A DNA stretch of 64,000 nucleotides. Origin: Actinomycetes bacterium. Its GTDB lineage: Bacteria; Actinomycetota; Acidimicrobiia; Acidimicrobiales; Ilumatobacteraceae. The notes under the pieces are model-generated. The model searched no databases and had not been told where the DNA came from. It saw only the letters and a program-made list of their open reading frames with translations. The number at the start of each line of letters is the position of its first letter. Positions within the stretch are counted from its first letter, which is position 1. Position numbers and translations under genes: made by a program. Positions 34,996-42,532 of this stretch are shown in pieces. The stretch is taken from positions 23,035 to 87,034 of the forward strand of contig JANYCT010000081.1 in NCBI GenBank assembly GCA_025360105.1, given 5' to 3'.

Positions 34996-35003
34996 TAACG
35001 ACT

Positions 35004-35017
35004 CACCCGAACGGGTG
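35004..35017. terminator. Hairpin between convergent ceoC and OB-fold genes
   Basis: CACCCG (35004-35009) and CGGGTG (35012-35017) are perfect 6-base arms around AA. It sits in the 41-base gap where ceoC and the OB-fold gene converge, so it could serve both directions. No T-tract follows, so it is not a classic intrinsic terminator. Confidence 0.4.
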
Positions 35018-35036
35018 CCCGCCCGGCTGGCGATGG

Positions 35037-35393
35037 CTAGCTCGCGACAAGGGTGTATGCGGGGTTGAGCATGATGCGCCGGCCGCGTTCTTCACGGGCA
35101 ATGCCTTCGATGACCACGGCGCGGCCATGTTCGATGCCCTCGATGTGGCGTCGTCCGGTGAACACCGCAACGGCGTCTCCGGTGCCATCGGACAGCACTA
35201 TCTCGAGCGCCGGGGTGCCCTGCCGGGGTGCGACCCGCATGCGCTTCACTTCTCCGCCGATGCGAGACGAGATACGGCACTGCAACGCCACGATTGGCGT
35301 GAGGTCGAACGTTTCGAAGCGGGCCTTCAAACGTTCGGCGTCGAGTTCTTCGGGCTTGGTCTTCAAGCGGCTGGCGATGTCGCGCAGGCCCAT
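35037..35393 (-). CDS. OB-fold nucleic-acid-binding protein
   Basis: A 118-residue protein with an N-terminal helix (MGLRDIASRLKTKPEELDAERL) and an OB-fold resembling the tRNA-anticodon/RecG wedge type: LQCRISSRIGGEVKRMRV, LEIVLSDGTGDAVAVFTGRRHIEGIEHG and GRRIMLNPAYTLV. It resembles Rv2694c, which lies in the same neighbourhood of ceoC in M. tuberculosis. Its ATG shares one base with the stop of the upstream thioredoxin-like gene (TGATG), so the two are coupled. Nucleic-acid binding is predicted from the fold. Confidence 0.85.
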   Translation of the reverse strand: MGLRDIASRLKTKPEELDAERLKARFETFDLTPIVALQCRISSRIGGEVKRMRVAPRQGTPALEIVLSDGTGDAVAVFTGRRHIEGIEHGRAVVIEGIAREERGRRIMLNPAYTLVAS

Positions 35394-36016
35394 CAGTTGT
35401 TCCCCAGTGTTTCGGTCAGTGCCTTGTCGAGCACCGCAGGTTCCATCGCGCCAAGATAGGTCTTGGCGGTGCCCTGCGGCGAGACAAACACCCACGCGGG
35501 CTGAGCCGGCACACCGAAATGGGCGAAGAGGCTTCCGGTGCTGTCGTTCATGGTTGCGAAGGTGATGCCGTGACGATTGATGAAGTCCTGCATCGATGCC
35601 TCACTGCCGTTCCATGCCACACCCACGATGGTGACCTTGCCAGCCCATTTCTTGTTGGTCGCCTCGACCGAGGGAGCCTCACGGTTACAGATACTTCAAG
35701 TGGGTGCCCAGAACCAGAATGCCACGGGCTTCCCGGCGAACGACGCCGCATCGAGTTCGGAGCCACCTACGAGCGGAGATGAGATCTGCAGGATGGCCGG
35801 AATGGCGGCGGGCTGGCCTGATGTGGCGGGAGCGGTACCGAGTGCCGATGAGGGTGTGGTCGCCGGAGGTGCCGCGTTCGCTGGCACAACTGTTGTCGAT
35901 GTTGGCGACGGAACCGGTTTTGTTTCGGCGGCCGGTGACCCGACTGTGGCGGATGACCCGCACGATGCCACGGCCAGAGCGGTGACGATCACGAGACCGA
36001 GGCGCACGCGAAGCAT
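35393..36016 (-). CDS. Predicted selenoprotein: DsbE/MPT53-like thioredoxin lipoprotein
   Basis: One continuous frame of 207 residues if TGA at 35698-35696 is read as selenocysteine (U107). Residues 1-19 form a lipoprotein signal ending in the lipobox VASC (Cys19), and a Ser/Thr/Pro/Ala-rich linker runs to about residue 70. The thioredoxin fold follows: WFWAPTUSICNREAPS, GVAWNGSE, and VPAQPAWVFV with the cis-Pro. M. tuberculosis MPT53 has, from memory, WFWAPTCPFCNAEAPS, so U replaces the nucleophilic Cys and Cys110 is the resolving residue. Both sides of the TGA keep the family sequence, and a hairpin with a GGUC loop follows. It would be an exported thiol-disulfide oxidoreductase. The alternative is a pseudogene. 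Confidence 0.8.
35657..35678 (-). promoter_or_regulatory. SECIS-like hairpin downstream of the in-frame TGA
   Basis: On the minus strand, counting from the base after TGA, positions 18-39 can fold into a stem: G18-C39, G19-C38, bulged C20, U21-A37, C22-G36, bulged C35, then C23-G34, C24-G33, U25-A32 and C26-G31, around the loop GGUC (27-30, plus coordinates 35669-35666). Bacterial SECIS elements lie within the coding region just after UGA with a GU-containing apical loop, and E. coli fdhF also has GGUC. Pairing was found by eye. Confidence 0.55.
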
Positions 36017-36100
36017 TGTGGGGGAGGACAGCTTCACGAGTTCTGACGCTAGCGGGGATTGCAGGTGGGTGTGTGGTCGGCGCCTTCGTAGCCTGTCGGC

Positions 36101-36532
36101 GTGAAGACGCGCACCCTGCTCCTGCTCGCAGTCGCGTGCGGGCTGGTGATTCTCGTTGCAGGGAGTATCAAGCTGTTCCTTCTCAGCGACACGAAATCGC
36201 CGGTGCACCTGTCGATCGGCGTGGGCGCCACCATCGGCGACATGCGGGTGAAAGTAGTATCCGCTGAGCGACGCGCCGGCACGACGCTCATCGTCGTCGA
36301 ACTCGTGGGTGCCGATGATGTCGATGGAGCTACCACGTGGACCTATGCGGCCGGCGGCAACGCCCAGCTGCGTCCCCTCGCTCCACCCGCCGACGTGGGC
36401 CAGAAGTGCGGGGCTACGTCGGCGACCACCCCTACGCGTTGTGCGCTCGCCTTTGCCACCAATGAGCCACGCGGTGTTCTGGTGTATGGCCGCGCCGGCG
36501 AGAAGCGGCTCTGGGACATCGTCGGCACGTAG
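36101..36532 (+). CDS. Small membrane-anchored protein of unknown function
   Basis: A 143-residue protein with one N-terminal hydrophobic helix (LLLLAVACGLVILVAGSIKLFLL), then a beta-rich extracellular domain: IGVGATIGDMRVKVVSAERRAGTTLIVVELVGADDVDG and a pair of Cys (Cys about 106 and 117) in KCGATSATTPTRC that may form a disulfide. No family is recognised. The start is GTG 36101. It is divergent from the thioredoxin-like lipoprotein gene across 84 bases, so the two may share regulation, and an exported oxidoreductase could act on this disulfide, but that is conjecture. Confidence 0.6.
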   Translation: MKTRTLLLLAVACGLVILVAGSIKLFLLSDTKSPVHLSIGVGATIGDMRVKVVSAERRAGTTLIVVELVGADDVDGATTWTYAAGGNAQLRPLAPPADVGQKCGATSATTPTRCALAFATNEPRGVLVYGRAGEKRLWDIVGT

Positions 36533-36650
36533 TGCCGGCTTCGAGGGGTTACTCGAACCACCACCTAGGGCCGGGCGTCGTAGTGGCGGCTGGTGACACG
36601 GCCGCTACGGTAAAGGCGGAAATCTCGCCCGTGGCGAGCAAGCGTTGGAG

Positions 36651-38072
36651 GTGGTCAGTCTGGCCGAGCAGTTCGATCTCGTGATCATTGGTGGTGGTCC
36701 CGGAGGCTACGGGGCAGCGCTGTACGCCGCATCTGCCGGCCTCACGGTGGCTCTCGTCGAGAAAGACATCGTCGGTGGCACGTGCCTCAATCGTGGGTGT
36801 ATTCCAGCGAAGGCGTTCCTCGAGACCGCAGCCGTGCACCGCCATGTGGCCCATGCCGCTGAGTTCGGCATCGACTCCAGCGCGCCAACGGTGAACTTCG
36901 GTGTCACCCAGGCCCGTAAGCAGAAGATTGTCGATGGGCTCGTCAAGGGCATCAGCGGGCTCATCAAGGCGCGTAAGGTCACCTACTACGTGGGTGTTGG
37001 CTCGCTCGGCCCTGATCGCACCGTGACGGTGGCCCTCACCGACGGTGGCACGGTGCAGGCACAGGGTCGCGGTGTGGTGTTGGCCGCCGGTTCGGTACCG
37101 CGCACGATCCCCGGCTTTGACCGCGGCGGCCCGATCATGACCAGCGACGAAGTGCTCATGCTCGACTACGTGCCCGCCCGCATCGCAGTGATCGGTGGCG
37201 GCGCCATCGGCTGCGAGTTCGCCTCCACGTTCGCCGATCTCGGCGCGACGGTCACCATTCTCGAGGGTCTGCCCAAGGTGCTGCCGGGTCTCGACGCCGA
37301 TCTTGCCAACGTAGTGGTGCGCAGCTTCAAGAAAAAGAACATCGACATTCGCACCGGCGTGACCGTGAACGGTCACACTCCGCAGCCCACGGCCGATGGT
37401 CGCGGGAGCACGATCGTGCATTTCGGCGAGGGTGAGAATCTCGAAGTCGATGCCGTCATCGTGTCGGTGGGTCGCCGTCCCTTCGCCGACCAACTCGGCC
37501 TCGACGGAACCGCTGTGAGCGTGAGCGAGCGGGGCTTCGTCCATGTCGATGAGTTCTGCCGTACCGGCGAGGCCGGCGTCTACGCGATCGGCGACCTCAT
37601 CAACACGCCCCAACTCGCGCACGTGGGCTACGCCGAAGCGATCTTGGTGGTCAAGCAGGTCCTCGGCGAGGCGCCGATGCCCATTCGCTACGACCGGGTG
37701 CCATGGGCGATTTACTGCCATCCCGAAGTCGCTTGGGCCGGACTCAGCGAGGAAGCTGCGCGTGCAGCCGGCTTTGATGTCGTGGTGGGCAAGCATCAAT
37801 TCCGGGCCAACAGTCGTGCACAGATCATCGGCGACCTCGATGGCCTGGTGAAAGTTGTCGCGAAGAAGAACACCGATGGAACCGCCGGTCAAGTGCTCGG
37901 CGTCCACATGGTGGGTCCGTGGGTCACCGAGCAGCTCAGCGGTGGCTACCTTGCAGTTAACTGGGAAGCAACCGTGGCCGAAGTTGCCGAGTTCATCCAA
38001 CCCCATCCGAGCCTGAGCGAACTGTTCGGTGAGACGATGTTGTCGCTCACCGGGCGTAGCCTCAATAGCTGA
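36651..38072 (+). CDS. lpd: Dihydrolipoyl dehydrogenase (E3)
   Basis: A flavoprotein of about 473 residues. LVIIGGGPGGYGAALYAA is the FAD site, GGTCLNRGCIPAKAFLE contains the redox disulfide CxxxxC, IAVIGGGAIGCEFAS binds NAD, VYAIGDL is the second FAD contact, and the C-terminal FIQPHPSLSELFGE contains the His-x-x-x-x-Glu active site. It reoxidises lipoyl groups of 2-oxoacid dehydrogenase complexes. The start is unclear: TTG 36645, GTG 36651, or CTG 36660, which has GGAGG eight bases upstream and would give the typical MAEQFDLVIIGGG. It leads the E2 and LipBA genes. Confidence 0.96.
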   Translation: MVSLAEQFDLVIIGGGPGGYGAALYAASAGLTVALVEKDIVGGTCLNRGCIPAKAFLETAAVHRHVAHAAEFGIDSSAPTVNFGVTQARKQKIVDGLVKGISGLIKARKVTYYVGVGSLGPDRTVTVALTDGGTVQAQGRGVVLAAGSVPRTIPGFDRGGPIMTSDEVLMLDYVPARIAVIGGGAIGCEFASTFADLGATVTILEGLPKVLPGLDADLANVVVRSFKKKNIDIRTGVTVNGHTPQPTADGRGSTIVHFGEGENLEVDAVIVSVGRRPFADQLGLDGTAVSVSERGFVHVDEFCRTGEAGVYAIGDLINTPQLAHVGYAEAILVVKQVLGEAPMPIRYDRVPWAIYCHPEVAWAGLSEEAARAAGFDVVVGKHQFRANSRAQIIGDLDGLVKVVAKKNTDGTAGQVLGVHMVGPWVTEQLSGGYLAVNWEATVAEVAEFIQPHPSLSELFGETMLSLTGRSLNS

Positions 38073-38120
38073 GTCGACCGCCCCTGCACGTTCTGATCTG
38101 CACGATCTGGAGAGAGAATC

Positions 38121-39572
38121 ATGGCTGATATCACATTGCCGCAACTCGGTGAAACGGTCACCGAGGGAACCATCACGCGTTGGTTCAAACAGGTCGGCGA
38201 CGCCGTCGCGGCCGACGAGCCGTTGTTCGAGGTGTCCACCGACAAAGTCGACACCGAAGTGCCAGCCCCAGTTGCGGGCGTGTTGCTCGAGATTCGGGCT
38301 CAAGAGGGCGACACCGTTCCGGTGGGCGCTGTCATCGCTGTTGTGGGCTCGGCCGACGCCGTGCCGGCACCTGCACCGGTTGACGCCCCCGCACCTGAGC
38401 CAGCATCAGTCGCCGCCCCAGCTCCGGCGCCCGAGCCTGTGCCCGCGCCGCCGCCCGCACCAGTGGCAACGGCTCCGGTTGCTGCCCCGCCCGCACCCGT
38501 GGCGGTTGCTCCCGTGGCGGTTGCTCCCGTGGCTGCGCCCCCGCCGTCGCCCACAACGACCGAGGGCGACAATCGTCTGCTGTCGCCTGTGGTGCGCCGT
38601 CTCGTGAGCGAGCACGGCATCGACCCTGCCACGCTCCCCGGTACTGGGCCTGGTGGCCGGATCACGCGTGAAGACGTGCTCGATCACATCGACGCCCTTG
38701 CATCGAAGGCTCCGCCTGCACCGGAGGCCGAGCGCGTTGTGGCCGAGTTAGTGGCTGCCGCGGCGCCCGTGATGCCAGCGCCAGTTGCGGCGGTGGCATC
38801 GGCACCAGCACCACCCGCACCCGCACCTGCCACACCCGCCCCTGCCGCCATCGTCGGCGAGCGCGATGCTGTGGTGAAGCTCAGCAAGATCCGCAAGCTC
38901 ACCGGTGCACACATGGTGATGAGCAAAGGCGTGAGCCCGCATGCGTTCAGCGTTGTCGAGGTCGATTTCGCCAATGTCGACGCCACCCGCAACCGTGTTA
39001 AGGCCGAATGGAAGACTGATGAGGGTTTTGGTCTCACCTACCTCAGCTTCATCAGCCGCGCGGTGGTCGATGCGCTGCGCGAGTTCCCGCACCTCAACGC
39101 AACCCTCGATGGCGACAACCTCGTCGTGCACAACTTTGTCGATCTCGGCATCGCCGTTGACCTCGACTACACCGGTCTACTCGTTCCTCTCATCCGCAGT
39201 GCAGAGAGCAAGCGCCTGCGTGCCATCGCCCGTGAGATCAACGATCTCGGCACGCGCGCACGGGCGCGCAAGCTCGGTCCCGACGAAATCTCCGGAGGCA
39301 CCTTCACGATCAGCAACAACGGTTCTGCCGGCAGCGTGCTCACGATGGCCATCATCAATCAGCCGCAGGTCGCGATTCTCTCCACCGACGCGATCGTGCG
39401 CAAGCCTGTGGTGGTTCGCGGTGCCGACGGTGGCGAAAGCATCGGTATCCACCCCGTTGGCAATCTCGCAATGAGCTGGGATCACCGTGCGTTCGATGGT
39501 GCATACGCCGCGGGGTTCCTGGTGATGGTCAAAGAACTGCTCGAGACCCGCGATTGGGGTGCCGAGCTCTGA
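38121..39572 (+). CDS. 2-oxoacid dehydrogenase E2 (dihydrolipoyl acyltransferase)
   Basis: A 483-residue E2. One lipoyl domain occupies residues 1-80 with the lipoylated Lys42 in STDKVDTEVPAP. A long Ala/Pro-rich linker follows, then the peripheral-subunit-binding domain (LLSPVVRRLVSEHGID...GPGGRITREDVLDHI) near residues 155-190, a second Ala/Pro linker, and the catalytic domain ending SWDHRAFDG with His455 and Asp459. The single lipoyl domain favours a SucB/BkdB-like or actinobacterial shared E2. It follows lpd by 48 bases and overlaps lipBA by one base. The acyl specificity cannot be told by eye. Confidence 0.94.
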   Translation: MADITLPQLGETVTEGTITRWFKQVGDAVAADEPLFEVSTDKVDTEVPAPVAGVLLEIRAQEGDTVPVGAVIAVVGSADAVPAPAPVDAPAPEPASVAAPAPAPEPVPAPPPAPVATAPVAAPPAPVAVAPVAVAPVAAPPPSPTTTEGDNRLLSPVVRRLVSEHGIDPATLPGTGPGGRITREDVLDHIDALASKAPPAPEAERVVAELVAAAAPVMPAPVAAVASAPAPPAPAPATPAPAAIVGERDAVVKLSKIRKLTGAHMVMSKGVSPHAFSVVEVDFANVDATRNRVKAEWKTDEGFGLTYLSFISRAVVDALREFPHLNATLDGDNLVVHNFVDLGIAVDLDYTGLLVPLIRSAESKRLRAIAREINDLGTRARARKLGPDEISGGTFTISNNGSAGSVLTMAIINQPQVAILSTDAIVRKPVVVRGADGGESIGIHPVGNLAMSWDHRAFDGAYAAGFLVMVKELLETRDWGAEL

Positions 39573-41308
39573 TGAGCTCTGCCGCCGAACCGCTGCACGT
39601 GCGCTGGCTCGGTCGCGTGCCGTACGGCGAAGCGTTGGCGGTGCAGGAGGCGCTGTTCAGTCACGGCGCGCGGAATCACCTACTGCTGCTCGAGCATCGT
39701 CACGTGTTCACCTACGGCTCGCGGGCCGACATTGCATCGAATGTGCTGGTCGATCCGATCAGCGTGGGCGCCGAACTCATCCCGGTGAACCGTGGCGGTG
39801 ACGTCACGTATCATGGTCCCGGACAACTTGTCGGATATCCAATTCTCTCGCTCGGTGCGAAGCATGGTGGTCAGTCGGGCCCGGCCGACACCGTGGCGCA
39901 CGTTCGCAATGTCGAACAACTCGTGATCGACTCGCTCGGTGAGCTCGGCCTTGCGAATGCGGGACGCTTGCCCGACTATCCAGGAGTGTGGATCGATCCG
40001 ACGGGCGCGAACCCGCGCAAGATCTGTGCGATCGGAATCCGCGTGTCGCGCGGGCGCAGCATGCACGGGTTCGGTCTCAACGTGAACACCGATATGCGCT
40101 ACCTGCGCGAGTACATCGTTCCGTGCGGCATAGCCAACCGACCCGTCACCTCGCTCGCTGAAGAAGGCGTCGACGCAACCATGGCCGAGGTCGTCGATGT
40201 CGTCGCCCGCCTCGCCGCAGCGCGTTGGGGCACCGGCGCGATCGAACGCCAAGACGTCGCATGGCGCGAACGCGCCGACGATCTCTCTGCGTTCTCGCGG
40301 GGCGAAGGGCCCGGCGCGCCAGTTCGTTCAGCGGCCGATCACGGTGTGCTCGCGCCGCCTCCGTCGTCGAGCACCTCCGCTCGGCCCGAGCCGGTGCGGC
40401 TACTCGGTCGTCTGGCCCAGGCCGGGGTCACCGACGCAGTGGCGCTCTCGGCACGTAAGCCTGAGTGGTTGCGCCCGAAGGTGCACCATGGACCCGAGGT
40501 GCTGTCGTTGAAGCGCACCGTACGCGACCTGAACCTGATTACCGTGTGCGAGGAAGCCGGGTGCCCCAACCTCAGCGATTGTTGGGCCGACGGCACAGCG
40601 ACGTTCATGGTGTTGGGCGAACGGTGCACGCGTGCATGCGGGTTCTGTCTGGTCGATACCCACAAGCCGTTGCCGCCTTCGGCCGACGAGCCGCAACGTG
40701 TGGCCGAAGCGGTGGTGCGAATGGGACTTGCCCACGCAGTGCTCACGATGGTGGCGCGCGACGACCTCGACGATGGCGGCATGGCCCATGTAGCCGCGTG
40801 TGTCGAGGCAATCCGTCTCGCGCGACCCGAGACGCGCATCGAGACACTCATCTCCGACGCCAAAGGCGATGCCGCGTCGCTGTCGTTGCTCTTCGAGTCG
40901 CGCCCCGACGTGATGAATCACAACATGGAGACCGTGCCGCGGCTGCAACGCGCTGTTCGACCGTCAGCCGGCTATGCGCGCAGCCTCAGCGTGCTCGCCC
41001 GGGCCACGGCCATCGGGCTTACCGTGAAATCCGGCCTCGTGGTCGGCATGGGTGAGACTCCGGATGAGGTAGATGGCGTGTTGGCCGACCTCGCTTCGAT
41101 CGGCGTCGACATCGTCACCATCGGCCAGTACCTGCGGCCGACCTCGCATCATCTCCCCGTCGAACGCTGGGTCGAGCCGCATGAGTTCGATCGTTGGAAG
41201 GTGATCGGCGAGTCGTTGGGTATCGGCCATATCGAGGCCAGCCCGCTCACTCGCAGCAGTTACCACGCACGGCAATCTGCAGAGGCGGTCAACATCCGCG
41301 TCGGCTGA
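39572..41308 (+). CDS. lipBA: LipB-LipA fusion: octanoyltransferase + lipoyl synthase
   Basis: A single 578-residue frame. Residues 1-220 are a full LipB: EHRHVFTYGSRAD, GGDVTYHGPGQLVGYPIL, the catalytic Lys150 (RKICAIG) and Cys185 (VPCGIANRPVTSL). A Pro/Ser-rich linker spans about 240-275. From about 290 it is LipA: the auxiliary cluster Cys326, Cys331 and Cys337 (VCEEAGCPNLSDCW), the radical-SAM Cys352, Cys356 and Cys359 (CTRACGFC), and the closing RSSYHA with the cluster-ligand serine. No stop or frameshift separates them. It would attach octanoate and insert both sulfurs. The ATG shares one base with the E2 stop. Confidence 0.93.
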   Translation: MSSAAEPLHVRWLGRVPYGEALAVQEALFSHGARNHLLLLEHRHVFTYGSRADIASNVLVDPISVGAELIPVNRGGDVTYHGPGQLVGYPILSLGAKHGGQSGPADTVAHVRNVEQLVIDSLGELGLANAGRLPDYPGVWIDPTGANPRKICAIGIRVSRGRSMHGFGLNVNTDMRYLREYIVPCGIANRPVTSLAEEGVDATMAEVVDVVARLAAARWGTGAIERQDVAWRERADDLSAFSRGEGPGAPVRSAADHGVLAPPPSSSTSARPEPVRLLGRLAQAGVTDAVALSARKPEWLRPKVHHGPEVLSLKRTVRDLNLITVCEEAGCPNLSDCWADGTATFMVLGERCTRACGFCLVDTHKPLPPSADEPQRVAEAVVRMGLAHAVLTMVARDDLDDGGMAHVAACVEAIRLARPETRIETLISDAKGDAASLSLLFESRPDVMNHNMETVPRLQRAVRPSAGYARSLSVLARATAIGLTVKSGLVVGMGETPDEVDGVLADLASIGVDIVTIGQYLRPTSHHLPVERWVEPHEFDRWKVIGESLGIGHIEASPLTRSSYHARQSAEAVNIRVG

Positions 41309-41330
41309 TTTCTCGGGCAGAATAGCGCCT

Positions 41331-42467
41331 ATGCAGAACCCCGGTGCCAGTGAACCTCTTGCCACATCCGTGTACGTAGATCGTCTGGCACGGGCCCGGG
41401 CACAGATGCGCGACGAGAACATCGATGTGTTGCTGTTGTCGCTCGGCCTCGACCTGCCCTACATCACTGGTTATCACGCGATGCCGCTCGAGCGGCTCAC
41501 CATGCTGGTGGTGCCGCGCGACGGCGAGGCGCGCATGGTGATTCCGCGCATGGAGGCCGCACGGGTCACGGCACAGCCTGGCGTGTTCGAAGTGCTGCCG
41601 TGGGGCGAGACCGAGAATCCGGTCGACATCGTCGCTCGGCTGGCACGCGAGGCCGGCGCTGCGCACACCATCGCGGTCGGCGATCAGATGTGGGCGCGAT
41701 TCCTGGTAGAGCTGTTACCGCTTCTGCCGGGTGCCACGTATCAGCGCGCCAGCATGGTCAGCTCGATGCGGATGGCCAAAGATGCTGCCGAGATCGCTGC
41801 GCTCGTTGCGGCTGGCGCAGCCGTTGATCGCATTGCTGCCGACTTGCAGGCCGGCAACATCGAACTCGTTGGTCGTACTGAAGCCGCGGTCTCGGCCGAT
41901 CTCGGCGAGCGCATCTTGGCCGAGGGCCATCAGGTCGTGAACTTCGCCATCGTGGCCGCTGGCGAGAACGCAGCCTCGCCGCATCACAGCCCGGGCGATC
42001 GGGTGATCCGCCGCGACGAGATCCTGCTCTGCGATTTCGGTGGCACGATGAACGGCTACTGCAGCGACATCACTCGCTGTGTCTATCTGGGCACGCCCCC
42101 CGCCGAGATCGCCGAGGCGTACGTCGTGCTGCATGAAGCCCAACAGGCTGCGGTCGCCGCTGGCACGGTGGGCACCCCGTGCGAAGAGGTCGACCGGGTT
42201 GCACGGCGCATCATCACCGACGCCGGCTTCGGCGAGTTCTTCTTCCATCGCACCGGCCATGGCATCGGCATGGAAGCACACGAGGATCCATACATGGTGG
42301 AGGGCAACTCGCTGCCGCTCGCCGCGGGGCATGCCTTCAGCGTCGAGCCGGGCATCTACATGGAGGGGCGCTGGGGCATGCGCCTCGAGGACATCGTGAT
42401 CGCTACGGCCGATGGTCCGCTGTCGGTGAACAAGGTGCGCCACGACTTGGTCTGCATCGACGTCTGA
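41331..42467 (+). CDS. M24-family Xaa-Pro peptidase
   Basis: A 378-residue pita-bread metallopeptidase. An N-terminal creatinase-like domain (residues about 10-140) precedes the catalytic domain with metal ligands in LCDFGGTMNGYCSDITR (Asp pair), HRTGHGIGMEAHEDP (His), SVEPGIYMEGRWGMRLEDIV (two Glu). The layout is that of proline dipeptidases/aminopeptidases P. It starts at ATG 41331, 22 bases after lipBA. It could be transcribed with that operon but no functional link is evident. Confidence 0.92.
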   Translation: MQNPGASEPLATSVYVDRLARARAQMRDENIDVLLLSLGLDLPYITGYHAMPLERLTMLVVPRDGEARMVIPRMEAARVTAQPGVFEVLPWGETENPVDIVARLAREAGAAHTIAVGDQMWARFLVELLPLLPGATYQRASMVSSMRMAKDAAEIAALVAAGAAVDRIAADLQAGNIELVGRTEAAVSADLGERILAEGHQVVNFAIVAAGENAASPHHSPGDRVIRRDEILLCDFGGTMNGYCSDITRCVYLGTPPAEIAEAYVVLHEAQQAAVAAGTVGTPCEEVDRVARRIITDAGFGEFFFHRTGHGIGMEAHEDPYMVEGNSLPLAAGHAFSVEPGIYMEGRWGMRLEDIVIATADGPLSVNKVRHDLVCIDV

Positions 42468-42532
42468 CTTCGGCTCACGCCGCGCGTCGGCATGACACGC
42501 TGTCGTCCACGGAGAGATGTAAGAATTCTCCC

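Noticed and set aside
35393..36016. Thioredoxin-like gene as two separate genes or a pseudogene
   Set aside because: Both halves share one frame with no frameshift, the break is a single TGA exactly at the catalytic Cys, and family residues continue across it; a chance nonsense mutation there is less likely, though not excluded.
36549..38303. 584-codon minus-strand open frame opposite lpd
   Set aside because: Codon-bias shadow of lpd; no recognisable sequence, while lpd motifs are complete on the plus strand.
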